A DNA stretch of 6,029 nt from Candidatus Aenigmatarchaeota archaeon (lineage in GTDB: Archaea > Aenigmatarchaeota > Aenigmatarchaeia > QMZP01 > JAUXAV01). A model generated the notes under the pieces. The model worked only from the letters and a program-made list of their open reading frames with translations, did not search any database and was not told the origin of the DNA. A program made the translations under genes and the position numbers. The stretch is from contig JAUXAV010000070.1 of the NCBI GenBank assembly GCA_030619735.1, forward strand, positions 1 through 6,029, given 5' to 3'. Positions 1-5,591 of this stretch are shown here, in pieces (the stretch's first letter is position 1; every line of letters begins with the position of its first letter).

Positions 1-1149
1 GACTGGCTCTCCCTGGACGGGGGGGCAGGAGAGGTCTTCCAGGGACAGATACCCACAACTGAACCTGAAATAAAGGGAGAATTCAAGAGCCTTATGGGCT
101 GGGTTGACCAGGCCAGGAAGCTGGGCGTCAGGACAAATGCCGACACCCCAAGGGACGCAAAGCTCGCCAGGGACTTCGGCGCAGAGGGCATAGGCCTTAC
201 CAGGACAGAGCACATGTTCTTTGAGGGCGACAGGATTATGGCTGTCAGGGAGATGATTCTTGCAGATGATGAGAAGGGAAGAAGGAAGGCACTGGAAAAG
301 CTCCTGCCCATGCAGAGGTCGGACTTTATAGGAATATTCAAGGAGATGAACGGATTGCCTGTGACCATAAGGCTTCTGGACCCTCCCCTCCATGAGTTCC
401 TTCCCAAGGAGGACCAGGAAATGGAGGAGATGGCAAAGGGGATGGGAATTGACCCAGGGAAAATCAGGGAAAAGGTAGAGGTCCTCCACGAATTCAACCC
501 CATGCTGGGCTTCAGGGGATGCCGCCTCGGTGTGGTATATCCTGAGATATCAGAGATGCAGGTCAGGGCAATAATAGAGGCTGCCATAGAGGTTAATAAA
601 TCAGGGGGCAAGGCCCTGCCCGAGATAGAGATACCAGTCCTTGGACATCTTGGGGAGGCAAAGAACCTCCGGGCCCTGATAGACAGGCTCGCAAAGGAAT
701 TGATTGAGAAATCCGGTGTAAAGCTGGAATACAGGGTAGGAACCATGGTGGAGCTTCCCAGGGCATGCCTTGTTGCTGACAAGCTCGCAAAGGAGCTTGA
801 CTTCTTCTCCTTCGGAACCAATGACCTGACCCAGACCACCCTGGGCTTCTCCAGGGACGACGCAGGCAAGTTCATACCCCTTTACGTGGAGAAGGGCCTC
901 CTGAAGGAGGACCCATTCCAGGTTCTGGACCAGGAGGGCGTAGGCTCCCTCATGAAGATTTGCATAGACCTGGCAAGGAAGGCAAAACCCGGGCTGGAAA
1001 TAGGAATATGCGGCGAGCACGGCGGCGAACCCTCCTCAGTTGAATTCTGCCACCGGATAGGCCTGGATTATGTCTCCTGCTCACCCTACAGGATTCCCAT
1101 AGCAAAGCTCGCTGCTGCCCAGGCAGTCCTGAGGGAGAAGAAGAGCTAA
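1..1149 (+). CDS. ppdK: Pyruvate, phosphate dikinase, C-terminal part (5' end outside window)
   Basis: This enzyme interconverts pyruvate + ATP + phosphate and PEP + AMP + diphosphate in the cytoplasm. The reading frame is open from base 1, so the start, the ATP-grasp domain and most of the phosphohistidine domain lie upstream; 382 residues are visible. The first 31 (DWLSLDGGAGEVF...) match the end of the swivelling domain, and the rest is the PEP/pyruvate TIM barrel. Visible active-site residues are R68 (GLTRTEH), R124 (IRLLDPPLHEF), E251 (GTMVELPRA), N274/D275 (FGTNDLTQTTLGFSRDD) and C337 (GICGEHGGEPSS). From memory, their spacing closely matches R561, R617, E745, N768/D769 and C831 of the Clostridium symbiosum enzyme. 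The tail SPYRIPIAKLAAAQA is typical of PPDK and argues against PEP synthase or PTS enzyme I. The Met at base 94 is internal, not a start. The next gene is convergent, 13 bp away. The identification is secure; the metabolic direction cannot be told from sequence. Confidence 0.96.
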   Translation, partial: DWLSLDGGAGEVFQGQIPTTEPEIKGEFKSLMGWVDQARKLGVRTNADTPRDAKLARDFGAEGIGLTRTEHMFFEGDRIMAVREMILADDEKGRRKALEKLLPMQRSDFIGIFKEMNGLPVTIRLLDPPLHEFLPKEDQEMEEMAKGMGIDPGKIREKVEVLHEFNPMLGFRGCRLGVVYPEISEMQVRAIIEAAIEVNKSGGKALPEIEIPVLGHLGEAKNLRALIDRLAKELIEKSGVKLEYRVGTMVELPRACLVADKLAKELDFFSFGTNDLTQTTLGFSRDDAGKFIPLYVEKGLLKEDPFQVLDQEGVGSLMKICIDLARKAKPGLEIGICGEHGGEPSSVEFCHRIGLDYVSCSPYRIPIAKLAAAQAVLREKKS

Positions 1150-1162
1150 TCTTCTGTATTTT

Positions 1163-2464
1163 CTAAAGCCCCTTAATCACTTCATCCAGTATCTCAAGCC
1201 CGTGCTCGAATTCCTCCTTTGTTATCACCAGGGGAGGGGCAATCCTTATGCTGGACTTGCCTCCGTAAAGCAGGAGGAGGCCTTTTTTCATTGATTTCAA
1301 AACAACCCTTTCCTGGTCCTCCGGGTTCGGCTCCTTTGTCCTCTTGTCCTTTACAAGCTCCACCCCTATCATAAGGCCCAGGCCCCTCACATCCCCGACA
1401 TGCTTGCACTCCTCTATGGTATCTCTCAGATACCTCAGTCCGAACCTTCCCAGCTTTGCAGCATTCTCCTTCAGTCCGTGCTTTTCAATATATTTTATTG
1501 ACGCCAGCGCAGCGGCACAGGAAAGCGGGTTGCCGGAGAACGTGCTGGCATGCGACCCGGGCGGCCATCTCATTATGTTCTTATGCGCAACACAGGCGCC
1601 AAGGGGCATGCCCCCTGCAATGCCCTTTGCAAGGCAGATTATATCCGGCTTTATCCCGAAATGCTGGGATGCGAACCATTTCCCGGACCTTCCGAACCCT
1701 GTCTGCACTTCATCCGCAATCAGGAAAAAATCATTCCTTTTGCATATCTTCTGCAGGCCTTTCAGGAATCCCCTGGGAGGGACCACGTATCCCCCCTCGC
1801 CCTGGACCGGCTCCATAAAGATGCCTGCAACCTCATCCGGAGGCAGCACGGTTTTCAGAATCGTTTTTTCAATATAGTCCAGGCATTCGAAACTGCACTC
1901 CCCTGCCCTCTGCTCAAAAGGGCACCTGTAGCAGTAGGCATAGGGAACATGTATGACCCCGGGAACCAGGGGACCGAAATGGTCCCTTTGAACGGGCTTT
2001 GAACCGGACAGGGTCATGGAAGCGTATGTCCTCCCATGGAAGGAATTGATAAAGGATATAAACCTTGTTTTCCTGGACCTCCACCTGGCAAGCTTGAATG
2101 CGCATTCCACACTCTCTGTCCCTGAATTGGTGAAAAAAATCCTCTGGTTCCTGCCGGGCGTTATCCTGACCAGCTTCTCTGCGAGCTCCACCCCAAGCTC
2201 ATTGTAGAAATCCGTTCCCGCATTGTGCAGGATATTGTCCGCCTGAGCCTTTACAGCTTCCACTACATCCGGGTTGGAATGACCCACATTCGCGACTGCT
2301 ATACCAGAGGTGAAATCCAGGTATTTCCTGCCTTCAGGGTCCCAGATATTGACCCCCTCCCCCCTTTCAATCACCATGGGGTGCCCCCTTGCATAGGAGG
2401 TGGATATGACCCTCTTGTCCCGCCTTATTACAGCCCTGGACTTTTTCCCCAATTTCCCTCCCAT
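1163..2464 (-). CDS. Class-III PLP-dependent aminotransferase (GABA/acetylornithine aminotransferase or amino-acid racemase group)
   Basis: This is a cytoplasmic fold-type I PLP enzyme of 433 aa, the usual family length. Motifs in order: NSGTES (113-118, phosphate cup), SFHGRT (141-146), EPVQGEGG (218-225), DEVQTGFGR (251-259, the Asp that binds the PLP ring nitrogen), LAKG with K280 as the Schiff-base lysine, TFSGNPLSCAA (from 308), and SSIRIAPPL with R407, the likely carboxylate contact. A four-Cys insert (C178, C181, C190, C194) follows the HGRT region, as I recall from archaeal members of this group. Substrate cannot be assigned: GABA, acetylornithine or lysine aminotransferase and archaeal broad-specificity amino-acid racemase all share this core. 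I chose ATG 2464 because a TATA-like box lies about 24 nt upstream and the N-terminus then matches the family. An in-frame ATG at 2497 or TTG at 2503 would add 11 or 13 residues and run into the divergent gene. No SD precedes 2464, so the mRNA is probably leaderless. Confidence 0.9.
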   Translation of the reverse strand: MGGKLGKKSRAVIRRDKRVISTSYARGHPMVIERGEGVNIWDPEGRKYLDFTSGIAVANVGHSNPDVVEAVKAQADNILHNAGTDFYNELGVELAEKLVRITPGRNQRIFFTNSGTESVECAFKLARWRSRKTRFISFINSFHGRTYASMTLSGSKPVQRDHFGPLVPGVIHVPYAYCYRCPFEQRAGECSFECLDYIEKTILKTVLPPDEVAGIFMEPVQGEGGYVVPPRGFLKGLQKICKRNDFFLIADEVQTGFGRSGKWFASQHFGIKPDIICLAKGIAGGMPLGACVAHKNIMRWPPGSHASTFSGNPLSCAAALASIKYIEKHGLKENAAKLGRFGLRYLRDTIEECKHVGDVRGLGLMIGVELVKDKRTKEPNPEDQERVVLKSMKKGLLLLYGGKSSIRIAPPLVITKEEFEHGLEILDEVIKGL

Positions 2465-2466
2465 AA

Positions 2467-2476
2467 TTATATTTAA
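2467..2476 (+). promoter_or_regulatory. TATA-like box for the TraB-family gene
   Basis: The plus strand reads TTATATTTAA. It is centred about 24-25 nt upstream of the ATG at 2496, with no Shine-Dalgarno before that ATG. This fits an archaeal TATA box driving a leaderless transcript. The box starts only 3 bp beyond the proposed divergent start codon at 2464, so TBP/TFB binding here should affect initiation of the opposite gene. Confidence 0.55.
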
Positions 2477-2483
2477 TCTTTGG

Positions 2484-2493
2484 TTAATTAAAG
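2484..2493 (-). promoter_or_regulatory. TATA-like box for the aminotransferase gene
   Basis: The minus strand reads CTTTAATTAA. Its centre is about 24 nt upstream of the ATG at 2464, the spacing expected for an archaeal TATA box and a transcript that starts at or beside the start codon. No Shine-Dalgarno lies between box and ATG. The sequence and spacing are seen directly; promoter activity is inferred. Confidence 0.55.
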
Positions 2494-2495
2494 CC

Positions 2496-3143
2496 ATGGG
2501 CAAAATAATAATCCTCCCGACCTCGCATATAGCAGGCCAGAGTTTAAGGGAGGTAAGAAACCTTCTAGAAAGGGAGAAGCCGGACTGTGTCGCACTGGAG
2601 CTTGACCTGAACAGGTTCTATGCCATGCAGGCAGAGAAGAAGCAGGGCAGCCTCCAGACCCTGAAGCTTCTGGGTCCTGTGACATTCCTTTTTTACTGGG
2701 TCTTAAAGAAGCTCCAGAAATGGCTGGGAGGAAAGACCGGAATTCTTCCCGGCTCCGAGATGCTGCAGGGAGTGAGGGTTGCAGGGGAGCTCGGCCTTAA
2801 GATTGCCTTCATAGACCAGGACATAAGGACAACCATACTGAGGCTTAAGGACAAGGTGGGCTGGAGGGAGAAGCTGAAGCTCATCTGGTTCGTCCTGAAG
2901 GGCCTTACCCTGGGATTTATAAAAAGGGAAAAAATAGACCTCCAAAAGGTCCCTGAAAAGAGGATAATAAAGGAGGCCATGCTGCTCCTGGAGAGAGAAT
3001 TCCCCCAGCTCTACGGGGTCCTGGTCTCTGAAAGGAACAGGGTTATGGCCAACAGACTGAAAGCCCTGTCAAAAAGATTCAAAAAAGTGGTGGCAATAGT
3101 CGGGGCAGGCCATGGAGAGGGCCTTAGAAAGCTCTTATTATAA
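2496..3143 (+). CDS. Short TraB/PrgY (TIKI-like) family protein
   Basis: This 215-aa protein matches the TraB/PrgY family, related to TIKI proteins proposed to be metalloproteases; the archaeal function is unknown. Family landmarks in order: PTSH with H11 (usually GTAH), KPDCVALELD (28-37) followed by R40, GSEM (86-89), the acidic stretch DQDI (107-110) followed by R116, SERNRVMANRL (178-188), and GAGH (203-206). Many archaeal relatives are about 400 aa with a C-terminal membrane region. Here the protein stops just after GAGH, so it is only the catalytic-like domain. A hydrophobic stretch at 61-70 and another near 127-140 are flanked by many Lys/Arg and look more like buried helices than membrane segments. 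ATG 2496 is chosen because the TATA-like box fits it; the frame also runs open to an ATG at 2400, but that lies inside the divergent aminotransferase gene. The gene overlaps DUF116 tail-to-tail by 6 bp. Confidence 0.8.
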   Translation: MGKIIILPTSHIAGQSLREVRNLLEREKPDCVALELDLNRFYAMQAEKKQGSLQTLKLLGPVTFLFYWVLKKLQKWLGGKTGILPGSEMLQGVRVAGELGLKIAFIDQDIRTTILRLKDKVGWREKLKLIWFVLKGLTLGFIKREKIDLQKVPEKRIIKEAMLLLEREFPQLYGVLVSERNRVMANRLKALSKRFKKVVAIVGAGHGEGLRKLLL

Positions 3144-3653
3144 AATTTCAAAAATCTTTTCGAGATTCACTGTTGTATCCACACAACCATCCTTTGAAAG
3201 CTCCACTGCCATTGCGGGTATGCCTATCTCCTCAGCTGCAATTACTAGCTCCTTAAGGCAGCCTATGCCAAAGACTGCTTTGGGCTTGAATTTCCTTACT
3301 ATATTAAAAACCATGGAATCCCCTGGAACGATAAATACCCTGTAGCCAAGGCTTTCACCTTTCTCCCTTATCTTTCTTGCCCTGCATCTGCAGCAGCTCA
3401 TGCATTTGTAGCCAAGGCCTGTAAGCTTGGCCTTGCATCGTTTGGAATTCCTCAGGCACTGGGGTATAAATACAACTTTATCCTTTGGGGGGATTTTACT
3501 GAACATATCCTCATTTATGCTGTTCTTCAGCTCAATATAGAGCTTGTCAATGTTCTCCGGCTTTATGCCCAGAACCCTTAATGCAGACTTCAGGGTTTTT
3601 CTCGTGCTTATATCTGCTCCTGCACTTATAAGTTTCTGGAGAATCTTGCTCAT
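3138..3653 (-). CDS. DUF116 family cysteine-rich protein
   Basis: This 171-aa soluble protein matches DUF116, a family of unknown function in archaea and some bacteria. The N-terminal 55 residues are a Lys-rich, probably helical segment. The conserved core follows: VFIPQCLR (C66), C73, then CMSCCRC (C84, C87, C88, C90), GYRVFIVPGDSM (103-114), PKAVFGIGCLKEL (C132) and LSKDGCVDTTV (C157). The Cys clusters suggest a metal or Fe-S site, but no ligand is proven. I chose ATG 3653, 7 nt after the htpX stop; a GGAGG on the message (3670-3666) lies 12 nt ahead, rather far for an SD. An in-frame TTG at 3680 would add nine residues and overlap htpX, and is less likely. Co-transcription with htpX is likely. 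The gene is AT-richer than its neighbours (about 45% GC over 3181-3660, hand count). Its 3' end overlaps the convergent TraB-family gene. Confidence 0.85.
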   Translation of the reverse strand: MSKILQKLISAGADISTRKTLKSALRVLGIKPENIDKLYIELKNSINEDMFSKIPPKDKVVFIPQCLRNSKRCKAKLTGLGYKCMSCCRCRARKIREKGESLGYRVFIVPGDSMVFNIVRKFKPKAVFGIGCLKELVIAAEEIGIPAMAVELSKDGCVDTTVNLEKIFEIL

Positions 3654-3660
3654 AACAGAA

Positions 3661-4476
3661 TCAGGCCTCCATATCTTCAAGCCTTCTTACCCTGACCTCA
3701 ACCGGGGGATGGGTTGAGAATAAGGAGGTGAACCAGTCCCTATGGAGAGGGTTCACAATCCAGAGATGAGAAGTGGCAGCGGTTCCTCCAATGGGCTTCT
3801 TTTTTGCTACCTCTGATATCTTCTTCAGGGCAGATGCCAGAGCCTGGGGTTTCTTGGTCAGCATTCCTCCTGACCAGTCCGCCTTGAACTCTCTGCTCCT
3901 TGATATCGCAAACCTTATGAGCAGGGCTGCCAGGGGCGCGAATATCAGTATGAGAATCAGGCCTATTATATTCCCTTCCCCCCTCCTCTGCCCTCCCATA
4001 AACAGGGACCAGTATCCTATCTGGGCTATATAGGATATGGCCCCGGCCAGGGTCGCGGCCAGCATAGAAACCATAATATCCCTGTTCTTTATATGGGATA
4101 TCTCATGCGCCAGGACCCCTTCCAGCTCCTCCTTGTCCAGGTCCAGAAGCCCCTGGGTAACCACCACCGCAGAGTTTTTAGGCGAACGTCCACAAGCGAA
4201 GGCATTGGGGACCTCCAGGGGAACTGTATAGACCCTGGGCCTGGGGATTTTTGCCTTCTCCGCCAGCTTATCCACCATCCCCTTCAGCTCCTTATCATCC
4301 GAGGGCTCTGCCCCGTACATCCTCAAAACAATCCGGTCAGAATACCAGTATGAAACGAAATTGATAAGAACTGCAAACACCAGGGCAATCCCCATGCCCC
4401 ATATGCCTGCTATGAACCATCCTATGGCTAGCAAAACTACAGTCAGGGTCCCGAAAAGCGTTATTGTCCTGAGCAT
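3661..4476 (-). CDS. htpX: HtpX-type membrane zinc metalloprotease (M48 family)
   Basis: HtpX is an integral-membrane zinc endoprotease with a cytoplasmic active site that degrades misfolded membrane proteins. The 271-aa product is close to the usual length. Two N-terminal membrane helices lie at about 5-26 and 28-45, followed by the soluble domain and two more hydrophobic segments at about 137-160 and 168-190. Zinc site: HEISH gives H124, E125 (catalytic) and H128; E196 in SREFKAD is the third ligand. The NAFACG (91-96) and STHPP (254-258) motifs are also typical of the family. After the third ligand the sequence reads KADWSGG, where ADxxGA with Arg or Ala is more usual; this is a mild variation. 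An in-frame TAG three codons before ATG 4476 fixes the start. No SD is visible. It lies 44 bp downstream of the kinase fusion and 7 bp upstream of DUF116. Confidence 0.94.
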   Translation of the reverse strand: MLRTITLFGTLTVVLLAIGWFIAGIWGMGIALVFAVLINFVSYWYSDRIVLRMYGAEPSDDKELKGMVDKLAEKAKIPRPRVYTVPLEVPNAFACGRSPKNSAVVVTQGLLDLDKEELEGVLAHEISHIKNRDIMVSMLAATLAGAISYIAQIGYWSLFMGGQRRGEGNIIGLILILIFAPLAALLIRFAISRSREFKADWSGGMLTKKPQALASALKKISEVAKKKPIGGTAATSHLWIVNPLHRDWFTSLFSTHPPVEVRVRRLEDMEA

Positions 4477-4484
4477 GCCAATCT

Positions 4485-4506
4485 ATTTTATACTTGTGTT
4501 TTTAAG
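4485..4506 (-). promoter_or_regulatory. Candidate promoter region for htpX
   Basis: The 44-bp gap between the kinase fusion and htpX is very AT-rich and holds two TATA-like stretches on the minus strand. CTTAAAAA (about 4506-4499) is centred near 26 nt before the htpX ATG, which suits a leaderless start. TATAAAAT (4492-4485) is the better-looking box but only about 13 nt from the ATG, so a start 25 nt downstream of it would fall inside the gene. An htpX promoter separate from the upstream genes is plausible; which box is used is unclear. Confidence 0.4.
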
Positions 4507-4520
4507 TTTAAGTATTTCCC

Positions 4521-5543
4521 TTATTGCAGCTCCATAATCCTCTTAAGAAGTATGATGGCCTCTTCCTTCTTCTCCCTGGTGAGTTTCACAACCACAATGC
4601 CCTTGTCCGGAAGCCCGTAGAGTATAACCGAGCCCTCCGGCATCAGGACCGAGCAGGGCAGCACAGCCAGGTCCTCCTCCCCCTCCACGAAAATCTTTAT
4701 GGGCTTCTTATATGCCACGAACCTCTCTATGGTCTCCCATAGCTCCCTTGTTATGCCTCCTGGGGGGTTTTTTACCCTTATCTCAGGGCAGTCCAGCTTT
4801 ATCTCCTTCTGGAAGGGCTTCCTCTTTTCCTTCCCGTCAATTATGGCTATATCCGGGAGCTTTCCCAGCTCCACCAGGTAATAGGTTACAGGGTCGCCAA
4901 CGGTTATGAGCTTCCTGGGCTTTCCTGCCATTTTGAGGGCCTGCTCCGCGCACTTTTTCCCGGAGCCCTTCAGCGGAATCAGCTCCCCGAAAGGCCTCCT
5001 GAATTCGGGCTTCATTTCCCCCGGAAGCCTCAAATCCCCTTCTATTTTTGGCGGGGTGAGTTTTATCAGGTTCAGGATTTCTTCAGCAACCTTTTCAGGC
5101 TCTTTTTTAGTGGTGTCAACCTCAAACACCCTTTTCCCTGTCTCCAGGGCCTCAGACTTGCAGACCTCCATTATCTCCGCCATCACGTTTTCCTCCACCT
5201 TCCTGGTCTTCCAGCCCTTTGCCCTCAGCCTCTCCCTCAACTTCCCAGGATTGGCCCTGAGTATTATAATCAAATCAGCAGGCATTTCATGCGCATAATG
5301 GGCTTCCAGAATAAGGTCCTGGTCCCCTATCCTCCCGATTTCCCGGGAAAGCCCGTCTGTGTCCACAATCCTGCAGTCCCTTTTCTTGTCATACCCGGAA
5401 TAGAGCTTCTTCTGCTCTGCCATCTTGTTCAGGTCAATGAGCCTCCAGCTCTCAAACCCCTTCTCCTCATTGAGCTTCTCCACTAAAATTTTTGCCGCCT
5501 CTGTCTTCCCTGTTCCCGGTGACCCGGATATTGCCACTATCAT
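4521..5543 (-). CDS. Fusion: Fap7/AK6-type adenylate kinase + GTP-dependent dephospho-CoA kinase (DUF359)
   Basis: This 340-aa cytoplasmic protein carries two kinase domains in one unbroken frame. Residues 1 to about 162 match the archaeal Fap7/AK6 P-loop NMP kinases: Walker A GSPGTGKT (7-14), LIDLNKMAE (35-43), YDKKRD (51-56), LEAHYAH (79-85), IIILRANP (92-99), RLRAKGW (105-111) and EVDTT (141-145). These enzymes phosphorylate AMP and, in eukaryotes, aid small-subunit ribosome maturation. Residues from about 170 match DUF359, shown in Thermococcus to be the GTP-dependent dephospho-CoA kinase, last step of CoA synthesis: RRPFGELI (182-189), ITVGDPVTYYL (213-223), PDIAIIDGK (230-238), KNPPGGIT (258-265), EGEEDLAVLP (287-296) and YGLPDKGIVVV (309-319). 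Both halves are full length with their key motifs intact, joined by a Pro-containing linker (162-170). ATG 5543 gives the complete P-loop N-terminus and has a good SD. An internal Met (M177) would cut into DUF359 and is not a convincing second start. Domain calls are strong; the reason for fusion is unknown. Confidence 0.9.
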   Translation of the reverse strand: MIVAISGSPGTGKTEAAKILVEKLNEEKGFESWRLIDLNKMAEQKKLYSGYDKKRDCRIVDTDGLSREIGRIGDQDLILEAHYAHEMPADLIIILRANPGKLRERLRAKGWKTRKVEENVMAEIMEVCKSEALETGKRVFEVDTTKKEPEKVAEEILNLIKLTPPKIEGDLRLPGEMKPEFRRPFGELIPLKGSGKKCAEQALKMAGKPRKLITVGDPVTYYLVELGKLPDIAIIDGKEKRKPFQKEIKLDCPEIRVKNPPGGITRELWETIERFVAYKKPIKIFVEGEEDLAVLPCSVLMPEGSVILYGLPDKGIVVVKLTREKKEEAIILLKRIMELQ

Positions 5544-5549
5544 AATGTT

Positions 5550-5578
5550 TCCTTACCAATTCTTTGAGTCTATAAGAA
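5550..5578 (-). promoter_or_regulatory. SD site and candidate TATA box for the kinase fusion gene
   Basis: On the minus strand AAGGA (5554-5550) sits 6 nt before the ATG at 5543, a standard Shine-Dalgarno position. Further up, TTCTTATAG (5578-5570) is a weak TATA-like stretch about 30 nt before the ATG. The SD suggests translation from a leadered or polycistronic mRNA, perhaps continuing from the ZIP gene. The box would give at most a very short leader that loses part of the SD, so I trust the SD more. The T-rich run after the ZIP stop could also be a weak terminator. Confidence 0.45.
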
Positions 5579-5591
5579 TAAAAGCCTTAAG

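Noticed and set aside
593..1020. Antisense reading frames opposite PPDK
   Set aside because: They lie wholly within a strongly conserved gene, match no family I know and have no promoter or SD; they are by-products of its codon use.
94..1149. Start of the PPDK gene at the Met at base 94
   Set aside because: The frame is open back to base 1, and the upstream residues (DWLSLDGGAGEVF...) match PPDK, so the gene is simply cut by the window edge.
1150..1162. Terminator between the convergent PPDK and aminotransferase genes
   Set aside because: Only 13 bp, with a short T-rich stretch (cttctgtatttt) and no hairpin; too weak to annotate.
1344..2002. Long plus-strand frames (up to 177 aa) opposite the aminotransferase
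   Set aside because: Low-complexity Pro/Ser/Cys-rich translations in three overlapping registers, opposite clear catalytic motifs including the PLP lysine region; not credible genes.
2400..2495. Longer N-terminus for the TraB-family protein from ATG 2400
   Set aside because: It would lie within the opposite gene and across the likely promoter; the conserved domain begins right at MGKIIILPTSH.
2465..2503. Longer aminotransferase N-terminus from TTG 2503 or ATG 2497
   Set aside because: The extra residues (MPMALINQRLNII) match nothing in the family, and the DNA encoding them reads as TATA-like promoter sequence.
3654..3680. TTG start for DUF116 overlapping htpX
   Set aside because: An ATG directly after the htpX stop gives the expected length; the added MKIWRPDSV is just htpX tail sequence read in another frame.
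4906..5298. Plus-strand frame of 130 aa opposite the kinase fusion
   Set aside because: A Ser/Phe-rich translation without recognisable motifs, covering conserved AK6 and DUF359 sequence on the other strand.
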